Shown here: one piece after another, positions 8,101 through 17,250 of the stretch
Layout of the letters: each line of letters begins with the position of its first letter
Numbering within the stretch: the stretch's first letter is position 1
NCBI GenBank assembly: GCA_002719955.1
Contig: PBFW01000072.1
Location: 62,001-126,000, forward strand
Origin: Deltaproteobacteria bacterium
Lineage (GTDB): Bacteria > Myxococcota_A > UBA9160 > UBA4427
Reading direction: 5' to 3'
Length of the DNA: 64,000 nt
Program-made: the position numbers and the translations under genes
The notes under the pieces: generated by a model
What the model was told of the DNA's origin: nothing
Databases searched by the model: none
What the model saw: only the letters and a program-made list of their open reading frames with translations

Positions 8101-8949
8101 ATGGGAGAACTCGACGGACGCGTCGTCCTCGTCACCGGCGCCAGCCGCGGGATCGGAGCCGCCATCGCCAAGCGATTCGCCGCCGAGGGCGCCCGGGTCG
8201 CGATCACGGCCCGAACCCTCGATCAACACGCCCACCTCGTGGGCAGCCTTTCAGAAACCGCGGCCATCATCGAAGCCGCCGGAGGAAAAGTCGCCCCAAT
8301 CGTCGGCGATCTCGCGGATTCGACCTGCCTCGAAGATCTCGTGAAGCAAGCCGAGTCGGAACTCGGCCCGATCGAGGTACTCGTGAACAACGCCGCGGCC
8401 GCATTCTATCTCCCATTCACGGAGACGAGCGAAAAACGCTTTCGCGTCGCCAATGACATCAACTTCTTCGCCCCCTGGCGCCTCTCTCAACTCGTCGTAC
8501 CGGGCATGCGGGAACGTGGCGAAGGATGGATCCTGAATATCTCGTCGGCGACGTCCTATTGGCCGAAACAGCCCTTCCAGGATTTTGACGCGACCTCGAT
8601 CCTCTATGGCTCGACGAAAGCGGCCCTCGAGCGTTTTACAACGGGACTCGCCGCCGCGCTGGCCAAAGAAGGAATCTGGGTGAACTCGATGGCGCCACTT
8701 GGCGCGGTCCCGACGGAGGGGACGGAGGCACTCGGCATCGTTCCAGAGGAGGCCCTGGCCATCGCGGAGAGTCGAGAGGCGATGGCCGAAGCATCACTTG
8801 CGTTATGTGTCACTCGAGACCCTGCAATGAATGGCCGGATCACCTTCTGCACACCCATCCTCGATGAACTCGCGCGCAAGATCTTCACCGTCGATGGAAA
8901 GACCGAGCTCGCCGGGCCGCGCGAGAATCAGGCGGTCGCGTTTCGCTAG
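8101..8949 (+). CDS. SDR family oxidoreductase
   Basis: A 282-residue classical SDR. It has the NAD(P) motif TGASRGIG (residues 12-19), NNAAA (~98), catalytic Ser in ISSATS and YGSTK, in the right order. It carries a roughly 30-residue C-terminal extension after the usual end, and an aromatic-rich insertion (YWPKQPFQDF) before the catalytic Tyr. An AGGA-containing stretch lies just before ATG. Its stop codon shares the palindrome CTAG with the stop of the convergent cusA-like gene. Substrate not predictable. Confidence 0.9.
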   Translation: MGELDGRVVLVTGASRGIGAAIAKRFAAEGARVAITARTLDQHAHLVGSLSETAAIIEAAGGKVAPIVGDLADSTCLEDLVKQAESELGPIEVLVNNAAAAFYLPFTETSEKRFRVANDINFFAPWRLSQLVVPGMRERGEGWILNISSATSYWPKQPFQDFDATSILYGSTKAALERFTTGLAAALAKEGIWVNSMAPLGAVPTEGTEALGIVPEEALAIAESREAMAEASLALCVTRDPAMNGRITFCTPILDELARKIFTVDGKTELAGPRENQAVAFR

Positions 8950-11900
8950 AAGCCCTTGCGATCGGGTTCGAAACCGGAGGTCGAGTCGCCTGGTTCCGCG
9001 GCGCTGGGAAGGCGCCAGCCGTGGATGAGGACGAAGCCGACCGGAACCAGGATGAGCGTAACGAGTGTCGCCGTCACGACGCCCCCCACCATCGGCGCCG
9101 CGATGCGCCGCATGGTTTCCGAGCCGGTCCCCGCTCCCCACATGATCGGAAGAAGCCCGATGACATCGGAAGCGACGGTCATGAGCAGGGGTCTCGCCCG
9201 GTCTGTGGCGCCCTCGAGGGTGGTCTTCCAGAGGTCTTCGACGCATCGCAGGGTGCCCGCCTCGATGGCCCGGTCGCGCGCCCGGTTCAAAAAGAGCAGC
9301 ATGATGACCGCGGTTTCGGCAGTGAGGCCGGTCAGCGCCAGGAAGCCCGCTCCCACGGCCACGCTGAAATCGTATTCGAGTGCCCAGAGGAGAAAGAGTC
9401 CGCCGACGAGGGAAAAGGGGATTGCTCCGATCACGAGCAGCGTATCCGAGGCCCTCCTGAAATGGATGAAGAGAAGCAGGAAGATGATGCCGAGCGTCAG
9501 CGGCACGATCAGCGCAAGCCGATTCCGCGCGCGCTCGAGGGCCTCGTATTCACCACTCCACTGCAGGCCATAGCCAGTAGGGAGGTCGATTCGCTGCGCG
9601 ATCGCCTCGCGGGCGTTTCGCACATAGGTTCCGACGTCCATCCCATCGAGATCGACATAGACCCAGGCGTTGGGTCTCGCATTTTCCGTCTTGATTGCCG
9701 GGGGGCCTTTGGAATAGCTCAGGGTGGCGAGCTGCTCGAGGGGCACCCGCACGCCCGTTGGGGATTCGACCAGAACGCGACGCAGTGAAGAAATGTCGTC
9801 GCGAAGTTCCCGGCTATAGCGAAGGTTGATCGGATAGCGTTCCAGACCCTCGACGGTCTGGCTGATATTCATTCCACCGATCGCGGTCTGGATCACGGAC
9901 TGAACATCGGCCACCGTCAGGCCGTAGCGAGCGATCCTCTCGCGTTCGATTTCGATATCAAGATAATTCCCTCCGACGACCCGCTCGGAATACACGCTCA
10001 GGGTCCCGGGCACATCACGCAACACTGCCTCGATCCGCTCGCCGATATCCCCGAGAACGGCGAGCTTCGGCCCTGTGATCTTGATCCCGACCGGTGTCTT
10101 GATGCCGGTGGAGAGCATGTCGAGGCGAGTCTTGATCGGCATCGTCCAGGCGTTGGTGAGTCCCGGAAGGCGAATCCGGTCATCGAGCTCTGCGATCAGC
10201 TTCTGGGTTGTCATTCCCGGTCGCCACTGGCTCCGAGGCTTCAGCGTGATCGTGGTCTCGATCATCGAGAGCGGTGCAGGATCCGTCGCGGTTTCCGCGC
10301 GTCCGACCTTGCCGAATACGCGTTCGACCTCCGGCGTCGTCGCAATGATCCGATCGGTTTGCTGAAGGAGCTCCCGAGCTTTGGTGATCGAGATCCCGGG
10401 GAGAGTCGTCGGCATATAGAGTAGGTCCCCCTCGTCGAGCGGGGGCATGAACTCGGAGCCAATGCGGATGAAGGGATAGGCACTCGATAGCAGCAGCAGC
10501 AGAGCCACAGCGAGAACCGCGAAGCGATGCCTGAAAGATGCCGCGAGAATTGGCCGGACCGCCCAGAGGGTCAACCGGTTGAGCGGGTTTCGATCCTCCC
10601 GAGGAATCCTTCCCCGAACGAGCCAGATCATCAGAGCCGGCACGACCGTGACCGAAAGAAGAGCCGCCCCCGCCATCGCGTAGGTCTTCGTGAAAGCGAG
10701 GGGCTTGAAGAGCCTCCCTTCTTGCGCCTCGAGGGCGAAGATCGGAAGGAAGGAGGCGGTCACGATCAAGAGCGAAAAGAAGAGCGAAGGACCCACTTCG
10801 ACCGCGGACTCGATGAGTACCTCTCGCCGGGATTTCGATCCGGGGTCACGCTCGAGATGTTGATGTGCATTCTCGACCATCACGATTCCCGCATCGATCA
10901 TGGTCCCGATGGCGATCGCGATTCCGCCCAACGACATGATGTTGGCGTTGATGCCCTGGTGGTACATCACAATGAACGAGAAGAGGATGCCGAGCGGTAA
11001 GAGGAAGATCGCGACGAGGGCGCTGCGAAAATGCATCAGGAAAGCGAAACAGATGAGCGCGACGATGAGCCCTTGCTGGAGAAGTTTTGTCTCCAGATTC
11101 TCGACGGCGCGCTCGATGAGCGGGGCGCGATCATAGGTCGTGACGATCTCGACACCGGGCGGAAGGTTCTCGGCCAACTCGGCGAGCTTCGCCTTGACGT
11201 TCCGGATCGTCTCGAGCGCGTTCTCGCCGAAGCGCATGATGACCACACCTGCAGCCACTTCACCTTCACCATCCAGATCCGTCAGACCTCGGCGGAGCTC
11301 CGGCCCGAGCGAGATGACCGCGACATTACGAAGCAGAATGGGCGTGCCCGATTCGCTCGCGCCGACCGCAACCTGTTCGAGGTCTTCGATGGAGCTGAGA
11401 TAGCCCCGTCCCCGAACCATGAACTCTGTTTCGGCTTGTTCCAGCAATTTCCCGCCCACGTCACTATTGCTGCGCACGATCGCCCGGCGAACGTCGGCGA
11501 GCGAAAGCTCGTATGCTGAGAGCTGATTCGGATCGACCTCGACCTGATACTGGCGAACATGTCCGCCGACGCTGGCCACCTCTGCCACGCCCGGAACCGT
11601 CTGGAGTTCGTATCGCAGATACCAATCCTGAATCGAGCGAAGTTCGGCGAGATCATGATTTCCGGTGCGATCGATAAGGGCGTACTCGTAGACCCAGCCC
11701 ACCCCCGTCGCGTCCGGCCCAAGGGTTGGGGTGATGCCGGCAGGCAGTCGACTGGACACGAAATTGAGCGCTTCGAGGACTCGACTTCTCGCCCAATAGA
11801 GATCCGTCCCATCCTCGAAAAGGACGTAGACGAAGGAGATTCCGAAAAAGGAATAGCCGCGAACGACCTTCGAATAGGGTACGCCGAGCATCGCCGTCGA

Positions 11901-12107
11901 GAGTGGATAGGTCACCTGATCTTCGACGACCTGCGGTGCCTGACCCGGGTACTCCGTGAAGACGATCACCTGAACATCCGACAGGTCCGGAATCGCATCG
12001 AGCGGAATATTCACGACCGCATAGACGCCCCACGCGACCAGACCTGCGATTCCGAGGGCGACCAGAGTGGGATTTCTGGCGGAGCCCTCGACGATTCGTC
12101 GGAGCAT
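8946..12107 (-). CDS. cusA: CusA/SilA-type heavy-metal efflux RND pump
   Basis: A 1053-residue inner-membrane RND transporter of normal length for the HME family, with 12 predicted helices in the RND layout (one helix, large periplasmic loop, five helices, repeated). Helix 4 carries the proton-relay Asp in GTMIDAGIVMVENAH. The periplasmic IKTRLDMLSTGIKTPVGIKI segment is close to that of Cu/Ag pumps (CusA, SilA), favouring monovalent copper/silver over the Zn/Co/Cd pumps. The start at 12107 is supported by GAGGAG upstream and a 4-base gap from the adaptor gene. It is the last gene of a four-gene operon. Confidence 0.93.
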   Translation of the reverse strand: MLRRIVEGSARNPTLVALGIAGLVAWGVYAVVNIPLDAIPDLSDVQVIVFTEYPGQAPQVVEDQVTYPLSTAMLGVPYSKVVRGYSFFGISFVYVLFEDGTDLYWARSRVLEALNFVSSRLPAGITPTLGPDATGVGWVYEYALIDRTGNHDLAELRSIQDWYLRYELQTVPGVAEVASVGGHVRQYQVEVDPNQLSAYELSLADVRRAIVRSNSDVGGKLLEQAETEFMVRGRGYLSSIEDLEQVAVGASESGTPILLRNVAVISLGPELRRGLTDLDGEGEVAAGVVIMRFGENALETIRNVKAKLAELAENLPPGVEIVTTYDRAPLIERAVENLETKLLQQGLIVALICFAFLMHFRSALVAIFLLPLGILFSFIVMYHQGINANIMSLGGIAIAIGTMIDAGIVMVENAHQHLERDPGSKSRREVLIESAVEVGPSLFFSLLIVTASFLPIFALEAQEGRLFKPLAFTKTYAMAGAALLSVTVVPALMIWLVRGRIPREDRNPLNRLTLWAVRPILAASFRHRFAVLAVALLLLLSSAYPFIRIGSEFMPPLDEGDLLYMPTTLPGISITKARELLQQTDRIIATTPEVERVFGKVGRAETATDPAPLSMIETTITLKPRSQWRPGMTTQKLIAELDDRIRLPGLTNAWTMPIKTRLDMLSTGIKTPVGIKITGPKLAVLGDIGERIEAVLRDVPGTLSVYSERVVGGNYLDIEIERERIARYGLTVADVQSVIQTAIGGMNISQTVEGLERYPINLRYSRELRDDISSLRRVLVESPTGVRVPLEQLATLSYSKGPPAIKTENARPNAWVYVDLDGMDVGTYVRNAREAIAQRIDLPTGYGLQWSGEYEALERARNRLALIVPLTLGIIFLLLFIHFRRASDTLLVIGAIPFSLVGGLFLLWALEYDFSVAVGAGFLALTGLTAETAVIMLLFLNRARDRAIEAGTLRCVEDLWKTTLEGATDRARPLLMTVASDVIGLLPIMWGAGTGSETMRRIAAPMVGGVVTATLVTLILVPVGFVLIHGWRLPSAAEPGDSTSGFEPDRKGF

Positions 12108-12111
12108 GCCC

Positions 12112-13512
12112 CTACTCCTCTTCCATCGGTATCGGGTGCCCCGCATGGGAAGAGGGCGACTCGGATTCTGGCCGCTCCATCTTGCTCTGGACCGCGGGTT
12201 TGGTCGGCCGCTGCGGCGCTGCCTCCTCCTGGACGGGCAGAAATTTCTTCCTCGCTTCCTGTAGGTTGCTCTCGCTGTCGATCAGGAATTGGCTCGAAAC
12301 GACCACGAGTTCGCCCTCCTCGAGGCCCGAACGCACCTCGAGCCAGCCGTCCGCCGTGTCGAGGCCGAGTTGGATATCACGGGGTTCGAAGCGCCCCTCG
12401 CCGAGGGAGACGACTGCCACTGCTCGGGTGCCCGAGCGAATCACGGCGCTGCTCGGAATCGCGAGTGCACCGGGGCGAGGCGCCCCGGCGATGACCGTGT
12501 TGCCGAACATTTCGGGCTTGAGAATTCCGGCGGAATTGTCGAGTTCGAGACGCACTTGCGCAGTGTGCGTCTTGGGGTCGAGGAATGGGGCGATATAGGT
12601 GAGTTCGCCTCGCATCGGCTCACCCGCTAGATAGCTGAGTTCGACCGTGGCTTCCTGGCCGACTGCGAGCCAGGGCAGCTCGAACTCGTAGACATCTGCC
12701 AGGACCCAGACCTTGGAGAGGTCGGCGATCGTGTAGAGATTCGAATTCGGTTTCACCTCCATGCCCGAGCGCACGCCGAGTCCGAGAACGACCCCCGACT
12801 CCGGCGCGTAGAGCGTGAGGGTTCTCTTGACTTCACCGGTACGCAGCAATCGTTCGATGTCGCGCTCCGGAACGTCCCACAACGCGAGACGGCGCTTGGC
12901 TGCAGAAAAGAGCGACTCCCCGCCACCCCGAACATCTTCGAAAGGGCTCTCTTCCGTCGCCTTCCGATAACGCGCCGCGAGTAGAAGCTCTTCTTGAGTG
13001 GCGACGAGTTCGGGCGAGTAGATCTCGAGAAGCGGCTCGCCGCGTTCGACCTCCTGTCCCACGAAATCCACCAGCAGCTTCTCAACCCAACCCTGAACCT
13101 TGGTATGCACATGGGTCACCCGCCGCTCGTCGTACGCGACCCGTCCAACGGCACGAACCGCGCGGAAGAGATCTCTCCGCTCGACGGGCGTGGTGCGCAC
13201 ACCGATATTCTGCACCGTTGCGGAATCGATCACGACCGAACCATCGGCGGCATCGTTGCGACCTCGCGGACATTCCGGAACCAGATCCATCCCCATCGGT
13301 GACTTCCCCGGCTTCTCGCGAACGTAGGTCGGATCCATCGGGGCCTTCCAATAGGCTGGTGCAGCGCCCCCCGGACACGGCCCGTCGGCGGAGGATGCGG
13401 GATCATCCGGACCGACCGAGCTCCGAGGCGGCATCAGGCCTCGCCCCCACCATCCGGCAAGAAGAGCCAGCGTGAGAGACCCCGTCATCAGCAAGAATCG
13501 TTGCCAATTCAT
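12112..13512 (-). CDS. cusB: CusB/SilB-type periplasmic adaptor subunit
   Basis: A 466-residue membrane-fusion protein. It has an N-terminal anchor (residues 5-25), then a heavy-metal-binding domain APMDPTYVREKPGKSPMGMD (about 57-76) with Met residues as expected for Cu(I)/Ag(I), a barrel/lipoyl region (VQGWVEKLLVDFVGQEV), a helical hairpin and a C-terminal beta domain. A Pro/Glu-rich tail ends in SSHAGHPIPMEEE. It links the RND pump to the TolC channel. Its ATG overlaps the stop of the TolC-like gene (ATGA), indicating translational coupling. Confidence 0.92.
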   Translation of the reverse strand: MNWQRFLLMTGSLTLALLAGWWGRGLMPPRSSVGPDDPASSADGPCPGGAAPAYWKAPMDPTYVREKPGKSPMGMDLVPECPRGRNDAADGSVVIDSATVQNIGVRTTPVERRDLFRAVRAVGRVAYDERRVTHVHTKVQGWVEKLLVDFVGQEVERGEPLLEIYSPELVATQEELLLAARYRKATEESPFEDVRGGGESLFSAAKRRLALWDVPERDIERLLRTGEVKRTLTLYAPESGVVLGLGVRSGMEVKPNSNLYTIADLSKVWVLADVYEFELPWLAVGQEATVELSYLAGEPMRGELTYIAPFLDPKTHTAQVRLELDNSAGILKPEMFGNTVIAGAPRPGALAIPSSAVIRSGTRAVAVVSLGEGRFEPRDIQLGLDTADGWLEVRSGLEEGELVVVSSQFLIDSESNLQEARKKFLPVQEEAAPQRPTKPAVQSKMERPESESPSSHAGHPIPMEEE

Positions 13513-14804
13513 CGAAGCTTCTCCCCGGCGGCCGCTTCGAGGGCAGCGAAGGCACGTCGTTTATCCGCGCGCGCGCGAACGAGCCGAAGCTCTGCGCCGA
13601 GCAGTCGAACCTGACTGTCGAGCAGACTCAGGAACTCGATCCGACCGACCTCGTAAGCGGACCGGCTCGCCTCGAGCGATTGTCTGGCTTGGGGGACGAG
13701 TCCCGTCTCGAGAAGAGCCTCCTCCGAAGACGCCCGGATGAGCTCCGCATGAGCCCGTCGCGTCACTGAAACCAAGCCTGCACGCGCCGCCCTCAGCTCG
13801 GCCTGCGAGCGTCGGACATGCGCGTTCCCTTCGGCGACCCGGGCGCGCCACTTGGAACGGTCGACGGGGAGCCTGACCGTGAAACCGGCGGAAAGATAAT
13901 CATCCCCGTCCACCGGATCTCCCGGGACACTCTTCCGGATGCGATAGCCGATTCCCAGATCGATATCCGGCAGCCCCTCGATCTCGGTCGTTCGCACGCG
14001 TGCCCTGGCGGCCTCGACCGCCTTTCGGGCCGCCGCGAGTCGAGCGCTTCGTTCGTCGAGGGCATCGAGCAACGGGATGAGTCGAGGATTTTCGGCCAGG
14101 AGCTGAAGCCCCTGCGTCCGCGGAAGCCGGGTGCTTGCCGGCAGGTCGAGCAGCTCGACGAGTCGCGACTCGGCTCGTTCGATGGCCTCTCGCCGACGCA
14201 ACTGTTCCTGGAGCAGAGCCGTGAGTTCGACCTGGGCGCGAAGCACGTCCTGCTGAAGCCCATCACCCACGCGGTATCTCGATTCGGCCGTCGCCGACAG
14301 CTGTCGAAGCAGGCTCACGTTCCGATCGGTGATGTCGAGCGCATGCTGCGTGAATGCGAGTTCGGCCCACGCCATTTCGACAGCGCCGTCGGTCAAGAAC
14401 CTCTGGTCATCCACGAGGAGTTCGGATGCCTCCGCACCCCGTTTGGCGGCGCTCGTCCGGCTCGAGAGCAGCCCCGGAAAGGGAAGCTTCTGTCTCAGGC
14501 CGAGCTGATGGCCTGAAAGAGGTGTCGAATTGAAGTCAAAATCGCCTGTGGGGATATTGCTGGCTTCGTAGGCGATGCGTGGGTCATCGAGCGCACCGGC
14601 GTGCGCGATGCGATGGCGCGCCACCGCGGCCACGGCCTTCACCCGTTCGAGCGTCGGATTCGCCTCACGACCTCGTTCGAGGCACCAGGAAAGCGTGAGC
14701 CGTTCGGGAACGGATCTCTCGTCCGCCGATGCCCATCCGATCGCAACAAATAATTGGAGTAGAGCGGCCCCGACGGCCGCGCCCTCGATGAATGATCTGC
14801 TCAT
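13509..14804 (-). CDS. TolC family outer-membrane efflux protein (CusC-like)
   Basis: A 431-residue outer-membrane factor with an N-terminal signal peptide (hydrophobic AAVGAALLQLFVAIGWASA). Two repeats of long helices with heptad-like Glu/Arg/Ala/Leu patterns and the strand GHQLGLRQKLPFPGLLSS fit the TolC fold. The start at 14804 is preferred to an earlier ATG (14903) because a GGGAGTGGAG ribosome site and the signal peptide follow it. It provides the outer-membrane channel for the CusBA pump encoded downstream. The stop overlaps the cusB start. Confidence 0.88.
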   Translation of the reverse strand: MSRSFIEGAAVGAALLQLFVAIGWASADERSVPERLTLSWCLERGREANPTLERVKAVAAVARHRIAHAGALDDPRIAYEASNIPTGDFDFNSTPLSGHQLGLRQKLPFPGLLSSRTSAAKRGAEASELLVDDQRFLTDGAVEMAWAELAFTQHALDITDRNVSLLRQLSATAESRYRVGDGLQQDVLRAQVELTALLQEQLRRREAIERAESRLVELLDLPASTRLPRTQGLQLLAENPRLIPLLDALDERSARLAAARKAVEAARARVRTTEIEGLPDIDLGIGYRIRKSVPGDPVDGDDYLSAGFTVRLPVDRSKWRARVAEGNAHVRRSQAELRAARAGLVSVTRRAHAELIRASSEEALLETGLVPQARQSLEASRSAYEVGRIEFLSLLDSQVRLLGAELRLVRARADKRRAFAALEAAAGEKLR

Positions 14805-14953
14805 GTCTCCACTCCCGAAATCTCGATCGCGCGACGCAAATGGCCGGCACGACGTGAATGCGCCCGGGGCATCTCGAGGAGAAGCCGCTCGGATCGGGTC
14901 CAACTCGCAGCTCCGCCCCCTGGCGTGCCGAGTCGCTCAGAGAGATCGAGGAT

Positions 14954-15328
14954 TCAGAGAAGGAGTGTCGATTTTTGCAGCAGGATATCGGGCGGAGGTA
15001 GATCGACATTGAACACGGTCGACGGGGCGCAGGTCGCAGCGACGATATTCCGCTCGGGGCAGAGCGCCGGAGCCATCTCGAGATCAACCTGCGTGAGATT
15101 GGAATCGCTCGCCTGGGAAGCGAATGCCTCCGGGGCGAGCGCACACCCGCAGCCCTCGTGGGAAACGGGAGCTTCTACGGGCGGCGAACCCGAACCCTCG
15201 TCATGACACGAATGCTGGGCCGCGGTCGCATCCGGTGCGGGGGCCTCAACACAGGCGAGGGCGCAGAGCGGCATCTGCAGCACAAAAAATGCCGTGACCG
15301 TCGCTATGAGTCCCGCTCGCCGCTTCAT
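14954..15328 (-). CDS. Small exported His/Cys-rich protein heading the copper-efflux operon
   Basis: A 124-residue protein with a clear signal peptide (KRR start, hydrophobic TVTAFFVLQMPLCALAC). The mature part contains clusters HSCHDEG and SHEGCGC plus other Cys residues, suiting it to bind soft metals or form disulfides. No named family is recognised; the layout recalls small periplasmic proteins such as DUF2946 members found with cop/cus genes. It lies 149 bases upstream of the TolC-like gene on the same strand. A role as periplasmic Cu/Ag chaperone or scavenger is inferred from residues and position. Confidence 0.65.
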   Translation of the reverse strand: MKRRAGLIATVTAFFVLQMPLCALACVEAPAPDATAAQHSCHDEGSGSPPVEAPVSHEGCGCALAPEAFASQASDSNLTQVDLEMAPALCPERNIVAATCAPSTVFNVDLPPPDILLQKSTLLL

Positions 15329-15497
15329 CTACTCCACCCATCCATTTGCGTCGCCGACGCTCACTGATCGGCCGATCCCATCGCTAAGTGGAGACCTTAC
15401 CAGGGGGGCGTCGGAGATCGCCACAAGAGGGTATTCCGAGGAAAGGGGCCCATCGCGTGGGCCGAATTCCGAGAAGAAGGCCGGAAGGAGGATCGGC

Positions 15498-16667
15498 TCA
15501 TGCCTGACCGAAGATCACCGCCCCCGTCGGGACACCCACGCCGCTCGTCACCAGCACGTGCTCGACATCCTCGGGCTGATTGCAGGATTCCCCCCGAATC
15601 AGTCGGACGCCCTCAGCGATATTGTTCACGCCGTGCAGGTAGGCCTCCGAGAGAAGGCCACCATGGGTATTATTCGGGAGTGCGCCACCCAGGGTGAGAG
15701 AGTCCGCGGTCACGAAATCCTTGGCCTCACCCTTGCCACAGAATCCGAAGGCCTCGAGCTGCATGAGAATCTCGGGGGTGAACGCATCATAGAGACACGC
15801 GGCATCGATGTCCTTCGGTCCGAGACCACTCATCTCGTAGACGATCTTTGCGGCCAGCTCCATCTCCGGAAGCGCTGCCAGATCATCGCGATAGAAACTC
15901 GTCATCTGCTCTTGGCCTTCGAAGGAGGCCTGGGTCACGGCACGCATGACGGCGGGCTTCTGTTTCATGTCCCTGGCCCGCTCCGGCGTTGTGATCAGGA
16001 GCGCACAACCTCCATCGTCTTCCTGGCAGCAGTCGAAGAGCCGGAGCGGCTCACAGATCATGCGCGAGCTCATGTAGTCGTCCATCGTCATGGGCTTGCC
16101 GTGCATGGCCGCATTCGGATTTTTCTGCGCGTGCATGCGCTGAGTGATCGCGACATGGGCGAGGTGCTCGGCGGTCGCACCGTATTTTTCCATGTAGAGA
16201 GTCGCCTGGAGCGCGATCCAGGAGGCCGGTGTGAGCAGACCGAAGGGCATATACCAGGACCAGTGGATCAGATCGCTCGAGATGAGGCTGCCGGAAACGC
16301 CCTGCCCCATCCGCTGTCCCGATCGGCCGTTCAGCGCGCGATAGACGACGACGTTCTTCGCCTGGCCGGTCGCGACAGCCATCGCTGCGTGGGTGATCAG
16401 ACCGACCGCGGCGCCTCCCCCGTAGTTGACCTGGCTCCAAAAGGTCATATCACCAATGCCGACCGTGCGGGCGACTTCGACCTCATCACTCGAGTCCATC
16501 GTATAGGTCACGAGTCCATCGACCTCGCTTGGGTGGATACCCGCGTCGTCGATCGCATTTCGAACGGCTTCGGTGGCGAGCTGGAGCTCGGAGACGCCCG
16601 AGTTCTTCGAGTAGGCGGTCTGGCCGATTCCAGCGATGGCGGCTTCGTTATGGAGTGTCGTCGGCAT
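15498..16667 (-). CDS. Ltp2-like thiolase-superfamily protein (putative steroid side-chain aldolase)
   Basis: A 389-residue SCP2-thiolase/lipid-transfer-type protein, matching the usual 385-390 residues. Conserved segments include AIAGIGQTAYSK near the start, CLYDAFTPEILMQLE and NNTHGGLLSEAYLHG near the end, the last two carrying Tyr residues at positions expected for the retro-aldolase Ltp2. Ltp2 cleaves 17-hydroxy-3-oxo-pregnene-carboxyl-CoA. The order of this gene after a small MaoC gene and a MaoC-DUF35 gene matches chsH2-chsH1-ltp2 of actinobacterial cholesterol degraders, so I favour aldolase over thiolase. Start 16667 was chosen because family similarity begins just after it. Confidence 0.75.
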   Translation of the reverse strand: MPTTLHNEAAIAGIGQTAYSKNSGVSELQLATEAVRNAIDDAGIHPSEVDGLVTYTMDSSDEVEVARTVGIGDMTFWSQVNYGGGAAVGLITHAAMAVATGQAKNVVVYRALNGRSGQRMGQGVSGSLISSDLIHWSWYMPFGLLTPASWIALQATLYMEKYGATAEHLAHVAITQRMHAQKNPNAAMHGKPMTMDDYMSSRMICEPLRLFDCCQEDDGGCALLITTPERARDMKQKPAVMRAVTQASFEGQEQMTSFYRDDLAALPEMELAAKIVYEMSGLGPKDIDAACLYDAFTPEILMQLEAFGFCGKGEAKDFVTADSLTLGGALPNNTHGGLLSEAYLHGVNNIAEGVRLIRGESCNQPEDVEHVLVTSGVGVPTGAVIFGQA

Positions 16668-16786
16668 GTCGTGGTTTCTCGTTTCCTTCGGATCTTTCGG
16701 GGCCACCCGAATCGGCGGCGATTGCAACTCCGGGTGAGCGAATGCGGCTCAGGGAGAGAGGCTGCGGCAAGGGAAGCGCCGGCGGC

Positions 16787-17194
16787 TCACGGCAATCGAA
16801 GGGAGAAGGTCGCCGTCACGTGATTGCCCCAGGCGTTATTGCCGGCGACCTCCACGTCGGCACATCTCCCTTCGGTGGCGACGACCTTGCCGCGGATCTT
16901 GAGAACGTCGCCGGGCATATTCGGTCCACCCAGCTTCGTCCGAACCCGCGTGACGATCGCATCCGGCCCCGCCCAGTCCGTGACGAAACGACTGCAGATC
17001 CCCTGAGTCGTCAGGATATTCATGAAAATATCCGGTAAGCCCTGAGCAATCGCCACCGCCTTGTCGTGATGGACAGGTGTATAATCGCGCGAGGCGAGCG
17101 CGCCGCCGGCCACGATCGTTGCCGTCGTCTGGAGATCGAGGGAGGGCAGCTCCTGCCCGATCTCGAGTTCACTCGCGGAAAATGTCTTCTGCAT
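16787..17194 (-). CDS. ChsH1-like MaoC dehydratase/hydratase subunit
   Basis: A 135-residue single hot-dog domain. SRDYTPVHHD (residues about 35-44) holds the hydratase-2 Asp/His pair, so this is the catalytic half of a heteromeric enoyl-CoA hydratase. Such small MaoC proteins pair with a partner whose hot-dog domain is fused to DUF35, here encoded 56 bases upstream. In the characterised actinobacterial system the pair hydrates the 17(20)-unsaturated CoA thioester before side-chain loss. The substrate here is inferred from synteny only. Confidence 0.75.
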   Translation of the reverse strand: MQKTFSASELEIGQELPSLDLQTTATIVAGGALASRDYTPVHHDKAVAIAQGLPDIFMNILTTQGICSRFVTDWAGPDAIVTRVRTKLGGPNMPGDVLKIRGKVVATEGRCADVEVAGNNAWGNHVTATFSLRLP

Positions 17195-17250
17195 GATCTA
17201 TCTCGTTCCTGCCCAACCGACTGATTGCCTGCGAAGATCGACGCGCGTGC

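Noticed and set aside
8959..8985. TTCGAAACC-like stretch resembling a tRNA T-loop
   Set aside because: No acceptor or anticodon arms could be paired around it and it lies inside the cusA-like coding region.
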